Below the pieces are notes generated by a model that was not told the origin of the DNA, did not search any database, and worked only from the letters and a program-made list of their open reading frames with translations. The translations under genes and the position numbers were made by a program. 64,000 nt of DNA from Dipteris shenzhenensis (lineage: Eukaryota; Polypodiophyta; Polypodiopsida; Gleicheniales), in the NCBI GenBank assembly GCA_047967505.1, contig CM106540.1. One strand, written 5' to 3'. Below, piece after piece: positions 11,806 to 21,900 of the stretch (positions within the stretch are counted from its first letter, which is position 1; each line of letters starts with the position of its first letter).

Positions 11806-12294
11806 CAAGGATTGATCTTCTAACTTGACCTAAGGCTGAGAGACTGACTTACGTAGCTTGTGCCGATTGTCCCTGGACAAGGGCTCACAAAGGGGTCACA
11901 GCATACGACAAAACTCCTATTAGGGAACTATTACGCAGTTGTCGATGTATCCAGTGTATCACTTTGTACCCAACTGCAGGGGTGCATGTGACACGAAGAT
12001 GCTCTCCTAGCCTTGGAAGGCACTGTTCTAGTCCTTTATCAATTACTTCAAAGGAATCCCCACGAAAGCGCGAGAAGGCATTCTCCTAGCCTATTGCCAC
12101 CTTGAAAGCGTGATGGTTCAAGGCATGAGCCCAAAGCCTAGTACAAGGCGAAGAAGACCGCCTACTCATCAAAGCAAGAACCGCAAAATAAAGTCTTCTA
12201 GTCCTAGTACTTCATCCAGCATTAGTTCAACGTCCTCTTTCATAAGACATTGATACAAACACTTAAAGACCAAGGAGAAAAAGTTTAAAGAAGG
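11806..12294. other. Non-coding stretch upstream of the gypsy-4 remnant
   Basis: No supported gene is present. It may be the leader of the old gypsy element that follows, but I see no LTR or PBS. Confidence 0.4.
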
Positions 12295-14081
12295 GGTTTG
12301 CTCGTTTTGTCACTTATGACGGAGCTTATGGACAAACACAGAAAGCTATGAAGTTTATAAGCCAATTTGATGCAGCTTTTGGCACCGAGAAGTTTCAAGA
12401 ATCCTCCAAGCTTCAGATGGTGAGTCTACATCTTACAAACATAGCTGGCGCCTGGTGGAGTCCATAGTTGGTTGTTGGAACAGCTCCAAAAACATGGGTA
12501 GAATTTAAGAAAGTATTCTATTAACAGTTTCTTCCAAATGGTTTGTGAATGAAGTGCATATGGCATGGATGAAGATGAGTCTATTGAAGCTTAGGACAAG
12601 AGATTTTGGGATGCAGACTTGCAAGTTTCTTCTTTTCAAGAAATTTCAGATGAGGTACAGCCTAGGCGTTCGTGAATATCATACCTAATACAGAGATTCA
12701 AGATTTTATGCATTCAGCACGTTGATAAAGATTTGCTTTACTAATCTCTACACGTTAGCTTGAGGACATCTACAAAAAGACCACTTGCCTTTGCATCACT
12801 ATGTTATTACATAATCCTAGCTCAAATTCATAAGATGGATCCAAATTGTTAAATTTTTTGGCACTTCACTTGGGAGTTCTCATGAACGTAAAGAAAGGAG
12901 ATTAGAAAAGAAGAAGATTGTATCAAAAGGAACGGAGAAGAAGTCCTCTTTGCCACCACGATTTGAAAAAAGAGAGTCTCATCCATAGAACCCAGGGGTG
13001 AATCAAAGCCCTACACTAGAACGTCCAAGTTGACTCTAGAACAAATTGAGACCTTTCGAAAGGAAGGCCAATGTTTCGGATGCGGGATAGTGGGGCATTT
13101 GGCTGCCACTACCCCAAAAGGTCCAAGAGCTCGAATGAACATAAAAAGTCAAAAAATGGTGAAAGACTTTGGCAGAAGGAGTCTTAGACGTCTAAAAATG
13201 GTGAAAGACTTTGGGAGAATGGCCGATTTAGAGGCCAGAGAACTTTTTCTCTCATGAGGCAAATTAAGAGACCAGAATGTGTTGGATATTTTTGATCTAG
13301 GAGCAACATATAACTTCATCTCACACGATCTAGATTTGCGGCTAGGGATGAAGACAGAAGAGTTAGCGCAATCTCTTAATGCCTGGTAGATATTCCAAGG
13401 ACAGTTAGTGCCAGTGATGCCTCTTGTTTGGCAAGTTTAGGATCCATATCCAAGATTAGGACTTTTTTGTTTCACCATTCGATCAGTTCGATGTAGTTTT
13501 GGAAATGCCTTGGCTCATAGGAAAGGAGTGCACCTGATCATGCTCGAGAGGACACTTGTTTTCAATTATAGAAACAGGGAGCATTGGATTGTTGCTAAAG
13601 GAAGAGGTGATTATTCCAGTTGTATCTAATGTTTTTGTTGGAAAATTAATAAGGCCTTAGATTTGTTAAAGAAAAAGAGGATGCACTAAAAGCTGTTGGA
13701 TCCTTAAGATAAGAAAAATTTCAATTTCTAGATGCTTTTGAAGATTGTTTTTCAGATTCATTGTCGGGAGAGCTACCTCTAGAGCGGCAAGAGGATCATA
13801 CCATTGAGCTCATCCTAGGGAGTGAGCCTCCAAATCGGCCACCTTATCGGGAGTGCAGCCCATACCCAGGAGATCATGGCTCAGGTACACGATTTACTCT
13901 TCAAAGGACTAATCCGACCTAGTTGCTCTCCTTTTTGCTCACCCGTATTCTTGCTTCAAAAGAAGCATGGGTCCTATCGTATGTGTGTTGATTATATAGC
14001 CCTCAACAAGATGACTGTCAAGAGCACATCTCCGATTCCATGCATACGTGATGTGTTGGCCAGGTTGAAAGAGAGACTACT
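12295..14081 (+). pseudogene. Gypsy-4 remnant: gag, protease, start of RT
   Basis: A degraded Ty3/gypsy copy. Gag peptides (RFVTYDGAYGQ, KFISQFDAAFG, LTNIAGAWW) lie at 12300-12470. A zinc knuckle at about 13068-13112 reads CFGCGIVGH with the last cysteine replaced by Thr. A protease remnant (DIFDLGATYNFIS) is near 13290. The RT start includes LPLERQEDHTIELI at about 13770 and CVDYIALNKMTVKS at about 13985. Stops and frameshifts are frequent. It ends where LINE sequence on the other strand begins. The RT/RNase H piece at 17205-17935 may be the rest of the same element. Confidence 0.78.
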
Positions 14082-14197
14082 GTGTACAATATCTACCCAA
14101 ATGCTAGCTAAGCTATGATCTGGTTGTGAACCTGAGTGCCATAAACAACCTTAGTACATCTAGATCTCCAAACATGTCAGGCAACGATGCTTGCTAT

Positions 14198-16083
14198 TGT
14201 GACATGAAGTTGGGGGTAATAAACTTCACGCATCTCTTCACTTCTTGCTACTTTCGAACTGAGTGATAGAGATATTCATCACTAGGAAAGGGACATTAAA
14301 AAGAAGCTTTCATACCAAGAGATCACACCATACTATCCTCCCTTATATGAGAATGAAGATGGTAACATCCCAAGTGATGTTGTACTCAAGCATAGGGAGA
14401 AGGAAAGAATCAATGGAGGTCATAATCTCAGCAAGTCGGTGTGCACCAAAGAGAAGAGCGATACGTTGTTGAAAGAAGATCTTGCAGCTCAACATAACAT
14501 GAGCATATATATATCGAGGACTTTGAAGGGGCTGATTGGGTTGGATGGGTAGGTTCCGAGGAAACATTGCACCTCCTTCATAGACATCTTTACACTTAGC
14601 TCAAAACACTCTCCAAACTGTCATAAGACACAGAGACCCATAACTTTCAGCAGAGACATGATATAAAATATTCAAACACATATCCAGATGCGCCTTGAAA
14701 TGGGCTTCGCTCTGATATAAGTTTCATAAGAAACAGAGAAGTAGTTGGAAAGATATGGGCAGTTTACTGGACGGGAGTAAAAATTATTTTAAAAAGAAAC
14801 GGTCATACACATAGAGTCATAGATTTTTGGTTTGACATATAATACAATAACTGAAGACATAGGATGATGCTCCTTGAAAAGTTATGAGCAAAATACTGAC
14901 AAGGGGTCAAACTGTCATGAAAAACACCTACTCCTTCTACTGGTGTCGACTTGGGAGAATACTACCTCCATGCTTAGACTTCATCAACGATCCAAGTCCC
15001 ATAGAGGTTGCCTAGGAGGGAAGGAAGAGCTCCCTTTGTGGCATGGGAAATATATAAACCATGTATGCGCAATGAGCGGCCGAATAGACAACACTTTTGA
15101 GCACTTTGGAAGAGAAAACAATGTTAAAAAAGGAAAGAGACACTCAAGAGAGAGAACCTGAAGTGACCTTCATTACCAATAGAGTGAGACTCCACTCCAA
15201 TGCAACTCAAAATACTACAAACACAAGGGAGAAGAAGAGATTTCATACGTACAAGAGGGAGCGGAAGCTTCAAGACTACTCATAGAGAGAGAATAAACTA
15301 AAGAGAGATGGACTCAAGAGTCTACATAAGAGAATATGTACAAGAGGGAGAGAAGGCTCATGGAAGAGGCTTGAGGAGACTAGAGCTACAGCAACAAGAG
15401 GCCTAATGGTGGAAGAGATGATGAACAAGGGAGAGGAGAGCTCCTTTTATAGAGATTTTGTCACCCTCCTTCACCCATTTACAATTGGTGTCTATAGATT
15501 CCTTTCCTCATCAATCACATAAGCTCGTATGTCACCATCCATGTCCTTTTTGGTTACTCTTGCCATGTGTCCCATCAAAAGATGCTCAAGACTCTTAAAA
15601 TATTGAGAATGTCAAGAGTCTCCCCACATGGAGTCCATAGGGACCCTCTCTTTTCCATATGTCCACATCCTCCTTATTCCACATAGGAATTCTAGAAGGA
15701 TTCCTCTTGACTCCACACTCCTCCACATGCCTTCCACACGCTTGGCATGTGATCTCTCTTATATTATTGGAACACATGGACATGAGCCCACCTCTTTATA
15801 TGACTCACTCTTCCTATTTTTTAAAAACCCCATAATATCCCATACACAAATAACTCTCACCTCATACCAATTTATTTATAATTCATACACATGGTATTTA
15901 CAATGATCCATTCCACTCATCCTCTCAATCCCATACAATATCTTACTCTCAATCCCATACAATATCTTAGAAAATAGAAATAAGTGAGAGCCTCTAGGCT
16001 ATCACTTGGTACTCAAACTCTTATCAAACATAGAGAAAAATAATACCAATGCCAAATAAAAAAAAGTAATTTTTAGCGTCACA
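14198..16083 (-). repeat. Solo LTR (family S), 1,886 bp, reverse orientation
   Basis: This is the reverse complement of 2228-4098 over its full length. Read on the - strand it starts TGTGACGC and ends TGTCACA. It is flanked by CTAT (14194-14197) and CTAC (16084-16087), a 4-bp duplication with one later change. The tandem LINE copy at about 16453-16473 supplies the empty site GCTTGCTACAATCTC. Like its partner it has no adjacent internal element. Confidence 0.78.
15443..15452 (-). promoter_or_regulatory. TATA box of the reverse solo LTR
   Basis: CTATAAAAGG on the - strand is at the same relative place as 2822-2831 in the other copy. Confidence 0.5.
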
Positions 16084-16786
16084 CTACAATCTCTTAACAA
16101 TTGTCTATCAAAGCATGTACAGGTTTGTATTAAGGAGGAGGGATAGCTTGAAGTCTGTAAAACTGCATACCCAGGGGCTGCATCGAGATAGCCTAAGAGG
16201 AGTGCTGAGGCTCATAAGAGATTTAAGGCCTAGGATCGGAGGGCCAAGCCATAGAACTTGAATAATGAAGAAAGGGAGGGAGGGAAACTTGCATAACCTA
16301 TTTGCAATCCTAGTCCAAACGATCCTCGACCAAGTAGCCATGAGAGTGTACAATATTTGGCCAAATGCTAGCTAAGATATAATCTAGTTGGACCTGAGTG
16401 CCTTTAACAACCTGAGTACATCTAGATCTCCAAACATGCCAGGCAATGATGCTTGCTACAATCTCCCAACAAGTGTCAATTGAAGCATGTACATGTTTGT
16501 ATTGAGAAGGAGGGACAGCTTGAAGTATGCAAAACTGCACACCTTGGGGCCGCATCGTTGAGAAAGCCCTATAGAAGTCCCGAGTCTCATAAAAGATTGA
16601 GGCCTAGGAAGGGAGAGCGAGGCCATGGAACCTGAATAATGAAGAAAGAGAGGGAGGAAAACTTGCACAACATATTTGCAATCCTAGTCTAAATGATCCT
16701 GGCTTGTCTTCACTCCGAAAGGTAGTGCTAAATAGACTAAGCAGTTGAAGAGCACCGAGGACTAAAGGGATCGGTTCCAAAAACAC

Positions 16787-17056
16787 TCCTCCATTGATTC
16801 ACTGTAATCCCTCTATAGATAGAAAGCTAGAAAAGGAGAGTGACGTTTTCTTCCACAGGTGTGAGGTTCTTTCCTCAGTGAATTTACCTCCTCTGCAACT
16901 GCTTCAAGAGATCCTTTACTCAGGAGGAGTTGTTTTTGCCACTAACTCGGGAAATGTGTTTCACCCCACTTACACTCATCAATGAGGATACTTAGCTAGA
17001 ACATACAGGGCCTTGGTGGTGTTTCTCATTGTTGCCGCTAGCAGCTAACTGTAATT
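16787..17056 (+). pseudogene. LINE fragment: ORF1 end and ORF2 start
   Basis: The ORF1 tail (VLSSVNLPPLQ to FHPTYTHQ) aligns with the ORF1 tail of the reverse LINE ([12 protein letters not shown] to FHPASSCR at 21040-21150). ORF2 then starts MRILS, stop, NIQGLGGV, matching [14 protein letters not shown] at 21040. The Trp codon of the endonuclease is TAG at 16994-16996. ORF1 ends and ORF2 begins in one ATGA (16982-16985), the same overlap as in the other copy. Confidence 0.75.
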
Positions 17057-17204
17057 AGCTTCATCCAGGTGTTCCTAGGAGATTCATTGGCATTCTTTTT
17101 ATTTAGGAACATAAACTGGATGCTGAAGATAGCTTCATCCAGGTGTTCCTAGGAGATTCATCGGCATTCTTTTTATTTAGGAACATAAACTGGATGCTGA
17201 AGAT
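17057..17204. repeat. Tandem duplication, period 74 bp
   Basis: Two adjacent copies, 17057-17130 and 17131-17204, both start AGCTTCATCCAGG and differ at only one or two bases (T or C in GATTCAT(T/C)GG). The identity makes it a recent local duplication. Confidence 0.85.
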
Positions 17205-17935
17205 AGCTCAAAGTAAGGTAAACAACACGCAGGTCATACTTTTTGGTCTCCTACTTTGGGCACCAAAGGAGAAACACGCATTTCAGTTTTTCAGTCCCTT
17301 TTGTAAAGAAGTCAAGTACATGGATCATATTATCTTTCAAGAAAGGTTACATATGGATCCAAAGAAAGTTAGAGCTACACTAGAGGGGCCTAGCCTGACT
17401 ACTGTAGAAGAAGTGCAAATATGGTCTCTCTCAAAAATTTTACCAAAGATTTGCCAAGGATTATGCTAAGGTTGCAATGCCTATGACGGATGTACCTTGC
17501 CTCGACACTGTGGATGCCAAAAGTAGTCTTATGTAGTTGATAGCAATTGGCCAAGATTTAAAAGTAGTTAATCAAAATAAACCTTTCGTACTTGAGACTC
17601 ACAACACAATTGAACTGCAGATGGTGTATTGATCCAAGATGAACGACCAGTAGCTACCCACTTGAGCAAACCTATTCAACATATGAGAAAGAAATCTTTG
17701 CTAGTGTCCATGCTTTAAAACATGGAAGTGCTATTTATACGATGCAAAGTCTGAAAATCTCATTGATTGAGAGACTATCAAATGGTTATGCAATCAGCAT
17801 GAGTTAAAAGCTCGGAAGGCCAGATGGGATGAATTAATGCAAGAGTTCGATATCTAATTGAAATATAATAAAGAAAAGTATGATGTAGTAGCCAATGTGT
17901 TCTGTTGGGTGCTCATAGTTAATGAGCTGAGTTTT
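17205..17935 (+). pseudogene. Gypsy remnant: end of RT and RNase H
   Basis: Peptides VKYMDHIIFQERLHMDPKKV (about 17310-17370) match the RT C-terminal region. IKWLCNQHELKARKARWDEL (about 17775-17835) and KYDVVANVF (about 17875-17905) match the end of the RNase H domain. Several stops and frame changes are present. Orientation and domain content fit a continuation of the 12295-14081 remnant. Confidence 0.72.
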
Positions 17936-18059
17936 ACAGAGTTTCATAATGGCTTCCTCTCAAGGATGAATTTTGAACACGATCACCAACTCAAAATATT
18001 GAAAATTCGTTTAGTGAAAAGGGCCCCCTGCAAGTTACAATACAAGTTACAACACAAGT

Positions 18060-18385
18060 CCGGGTCTCTAAGATACTTTTGTTTTTGTTTTTTTCTTCAG
18101 GGGCCAAGTCACAGTTATACCTTCTTGGCATCCAACTTGTGCTGCGTGAGCAATTCAAAGACTAACTTCAAATGCTCTAAATGCTCCAAATGCTCTTGCA
18201 TAGTGTTATTATAGAAGAGTATATAATCAAGAAAGACAACTACAAACTTGTGTAGATATGGTCTAAGCACACTGTTCAGCAAGCTCATGAATGACCATCT
18301 GTTAACCCAAAGTGCATTACTTTAAAAGGGTAATGGCCCTTTTAAATTCTAAACCCAGTACTGGGCACATAATGTTGGAATATGA
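18060..18385 (-). pseudogene. Gypsy RT fragment, reverse strand
   Basis: The - strand encodes GHYPFKVMHFGLT followed by [19 protein letters not shown] (about 18215-18360). This corresponds to the gypsy RT block around the catalytic FLDD, with the second Asp replaced by Tyr. It is a short, inactive remnant. Confidence 0.72.
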
Positions 18386-18810
18386 CGGTCTGTTGAGGAT
18401 GTGCTTTCTATTCAAATGTAGCTGGTGTCCATGTGTTGCCAGGGAGAGTAAAAGGTAACTGAAGATAGGCCAATAGAGGAAACTTGTGGCGGAGGGTGTT
18501 AAGGGGCCATGTTTTGTGGGTACACGGGACCTGAAGTTGTTCTACATTGGGTATCTTTTTTTTTTTGGGGGGGGGGGAGTGCAAATAGGGCTTCCGGTTG
18601 CTAATTTCCCATTGGAATTTCTTATTGTTCCTCCTTTTCTACTTATTATCTCGATACATTAAGCAGCCTTCATAGTGTTATGCTATGACAGGCTCTCGTT
18701 TTCCATTATCCACCCAGGTAGCAAATTCATTTGGCAAACACTATAGTGTTAAACTATGACATTGTTACTCTTAACACAGCATCACGAAAAATCCTTTAAT
18801 TGGATGGCAG
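18386..18810. other. End of the upstream TOP3A intron
   Basis: A T run followed by a G run (about 18549-18578) is the only marked structure. The stretch ends in TGGCAG, the acceptor for the exon at 18811. No TOP3A exon with the YPRTET-like active-site motif is visible anywhere between 1 and 18810, so the upstream intron probably extends beyond the window. Confidence 0.6.
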
Positions 18811-18990
18811 GGTATAGTCCAAGAACAAACACCACATGTGTTGTGGGGTTCATATGCTCAGCGTTTGCTAGATCCCAATGAAAGTTTATGGAGACAACCA
18901 AGTAATGGTGGCCATGATGATAAGGCGCACCCTCCTATTCATCCAACAAAATTTTCTGGAGGTGAACCTAGTTGGTCAAATGATCATGCG
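18811..18990 (+). CDS. TOP3A: TOP3A exon with the HPPIHPT motif
   Basis: Sixty codons, phase 0 at both ends, from GIVQEQTPH to SNDHA. It carries the type IA signature [13 protein letters not shown] that contributes to the DNA-binding active-site cleft. The acceptor is TGGCAG/GG and the donor is GCG/GTGAGT. Confidence 0.93.
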
Positions 18991-21900
18991 GTGAGTTTGA
19001 GACTGCTGTCTTTTCCAAATTCTGTCAAGGTTAGAGTTTATTCATCATTTTTAAAATTTTGATTGCTTAATCTTCTAAATCTGTGGTCGCAAATCCTTGA
19101 AATGTGGTAGATATGGCTACAAGGCTTCGATTGCAAATTGTATGCCTCATCTTTTCAGGGTTTTGTGTCATCCATCATGTTTTGAACAGAGATTGTATGA
19201 GCTGGTTACGCGCCATTTTCTTGCTTGTGTTTCCCAACCAGCATTGGGGTATGGGACAACTGCCTCTGTGGACATTGCAGGGGAACATTTTTCAGCATCT
19301 GGTCTCATGATAACAGCTGTAAGGTTTTTTGTAACTGTTGAGACATAGGTCTGAATGTGAGCTAATGACTGTTATCCAGTAATGCTAACTACTCATGTGA
19401 ATGTTGCAATCTCTTGTTGTGATAAGAAGCTGCTTGATTGTTATCTTTTTATTTATGTACACAATGTAGGGGAGAGCAAGAAGTCAATAAGATACTGGGC
19501 GGGCTGTTATTGTTTATGCTGTCTTGAATTTTTTCCGGATGTGCCAAAGTTCCTATTCACATCAGCTCATGGATGTTATCTTCTTTTTTAAACAGAAAAA
19601 CTATCTAGATGTTTATCGCTTTGAAACATGGGGCACGTCAACAATCCCACACTTTGAAGTTGGGCAGCAGGTAGGGTTGAATTTTTATGCCAGGTGTTCT
19701 TACAGTTGAAATGTGCTGTGTATAGTTGCACGAGTGACAATTACTTATTACTATAACGCCTTTGTTGTCAATAGATTATGGCCATCTGTGGCTGTTGCTA
19801 TGATGAAAGGCCAATGCTTTGAAATCCTATATAATTCAGGGGCTCCTCTAGATTAGGTAGCCTCTATTTATCTGGGCCCATGAGTAGAGAAAAAGTGTTT
19901 GTTGACCCTGCCACCCATCTGAATTTAAAAGGATTCCTGTGCATGAAAGGCATATTCTGCTCTCTGATCCAACAATGTCTGCAAATGAGCCCTTGCTGCA
20001 GCAAGGCGCTCCTGAATCCAAGCATTTGTGGGCCTCTTCTGCTCTTCCCTTTGAAGGGATGCTAACTGTTGGCGTATACCAATCTCACATCTGAGAATCT
20101 CAGGTCTCCTAGAATCAGCGACTGTATGATAATAGTTACTAATCCCGGATAAGGCTACAGCTACCTGAGATGGGTGGACAGCTCCACCCTGTATGTGAGA
20201 AACCCAAATGTGTGAAATATCCTCCGTGACGCTCTCCTCTGCATAAAAAGCATCCGGAATCTTGACATTGGCAGAGCGTCCTCTCCGATGAGGCTCAAGA
20301 ATCTGCAACACCACTGGAAAATGATATGAGGTGGAAACCCCAGTAGAAATGCATACAGATCCTCCTCTATCAAGTGCCCAATCATCTACATAAAATCTGT
20401 CAATCCGTGCATGAATGGGCATGTGTATTCTCCTGTTCGACCAAGAGTATAGGAGTGACTGTGGCATAATATGAAAGGCATCATCCAACCAAGTGTCCCT
20501 GCCACTGAATCGAAAGAAGAAGGCATCCCAGGCTGCCCTCTCCAAAGAATGAATTCCACCCTGTTTGCCTCCCTTTTTGTCTGAAGGCAACTCAACCATG
20601 TTGAAGTCGCCACCAATGATCCAAGAATCTGCAATGGGGGCCCAAGAGAGTAACTCCTTCCAAAAGGAGATCCGCTCCCCTCTGTTGTTGGGAGCATAAA
20701 GATTGAGAAGACCAATCTTACGCCCTCCAATCAAAATAATGATCCATTGAGCTCTAGAAGGGGAGATAATACCATGACCAGCAACCAAGGGGAGAATAGA
20801 AAGAGAGACCGAAATGCAAGTACCTCCCCTTGTGCCCATAGCAGGCGACCAGAAGGTATGTCCTGAAAGCAATTTGCCAGACTTAGAGCAATCACTGGCA
20901 TCCAGCTTGTGTTCCTGGATAAAAGGGATATCAATAGCACCTCTAGTGATGCCTGGATGAAGTTGGTTCCGGATCAGTTGCCTACGGCAATGGTGTGGAA
21001 CTCCGCCTAGGCCCTGTATGTTCCAGCTGACTATCCTCATCGACAGGAGGATGCTGGATGGAAAGGCTTACCCGACCTAGTAGAGGAGACCAGCTTCCCC
21101 TGGGCCGAAACACTCCTGCTGAGGGCAGGAAACTCAACAGGTGAAAGGATCCCCACACCTGCTGAAAGGGAGGCCCTGTCATAAGGAATCCCAATGACCG
21201 GGATCCCTAAGGTGGAGGGCACAAACTCCTCATCATCCATGAAAGTCGCCGAATTTGCCAGTGCCGAAAAAGAATTCCTGATAAGCAAGTTTGGCCGAGG
21301 AGTGCGAAGAAGACCTGCACTCGTGGAAGATGGAGGAGAAGGACCTGCCATGCCTATATCAACAGAACTGAAGCTGGGGGTTGAGGAGGCCTATGGCTGG
21401 GGTGAAGAGGAATCAGGAGCCCTCATCTGCGCCTGCACTTTCTCGGTTGTCTTGATCGTGGCAGGAACAGTCTACGGGGAAGAAGTACCTGTAGTCCTCT
21501 CGTGGTCAGAAACGAAGGGGTCAGAAACCAAAGTGACTCGGGCTGGTGGATCTAAAGGCCCCTCCTGATGTGGAACTGTAGTGTCCGGGGCTGCAGCAAC
21601 ATCCACCTCTGGAGTCTGGAAGGCATCTGTCTGAACAGGATTAAAAGTCTCCTCCTGAGGTAAGGGAGCCGCTCTAATTGCTCTCCATCGTGGTACTGGG
21701 TGTGCAGTGGACATTGGGCGCCCTGCTGTCCCTAGTGTTCCTAGGGTGCGCGAAGCAGGGCGCCCTATTGCTCTTGGTGGTCCTGGAGTGCGTGGTACAG
21801 GGTGCTGGGGAGGTGCAGTCGTGGTAGTATGTGAAGGAGCCGCACCAGAAGACCTCTTCAGTCTTTTTCTCGTCCTTGGGCAGTCTCTAGCAAAGTGCCC

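Larger units (their letters stand above)
14082..16786 (-). mobile_element. Reverse-strand LINE 3'-region, locally duplicated, split by a solo LTR
   Basis: Segments 14082-14197 and 16084-16786 on the - strand encode peptides like the LINE-A C-terminus: CWEIVASIIAWHVWRSRCTQ at about 16400-16470 matches [20 protein letters not shown] of copy 3. Two diverged tandem copies with a period near 370 bp can be followed: 14083-14197 joined to 16084-16348, then 16348-16720. Each starts with the same GTACAATAT(T/C)T...AATGCTAGCTAAG block. This is a related LINE subfamily that had diverged well before the solo LTR inserted. Confidence 0.75.
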
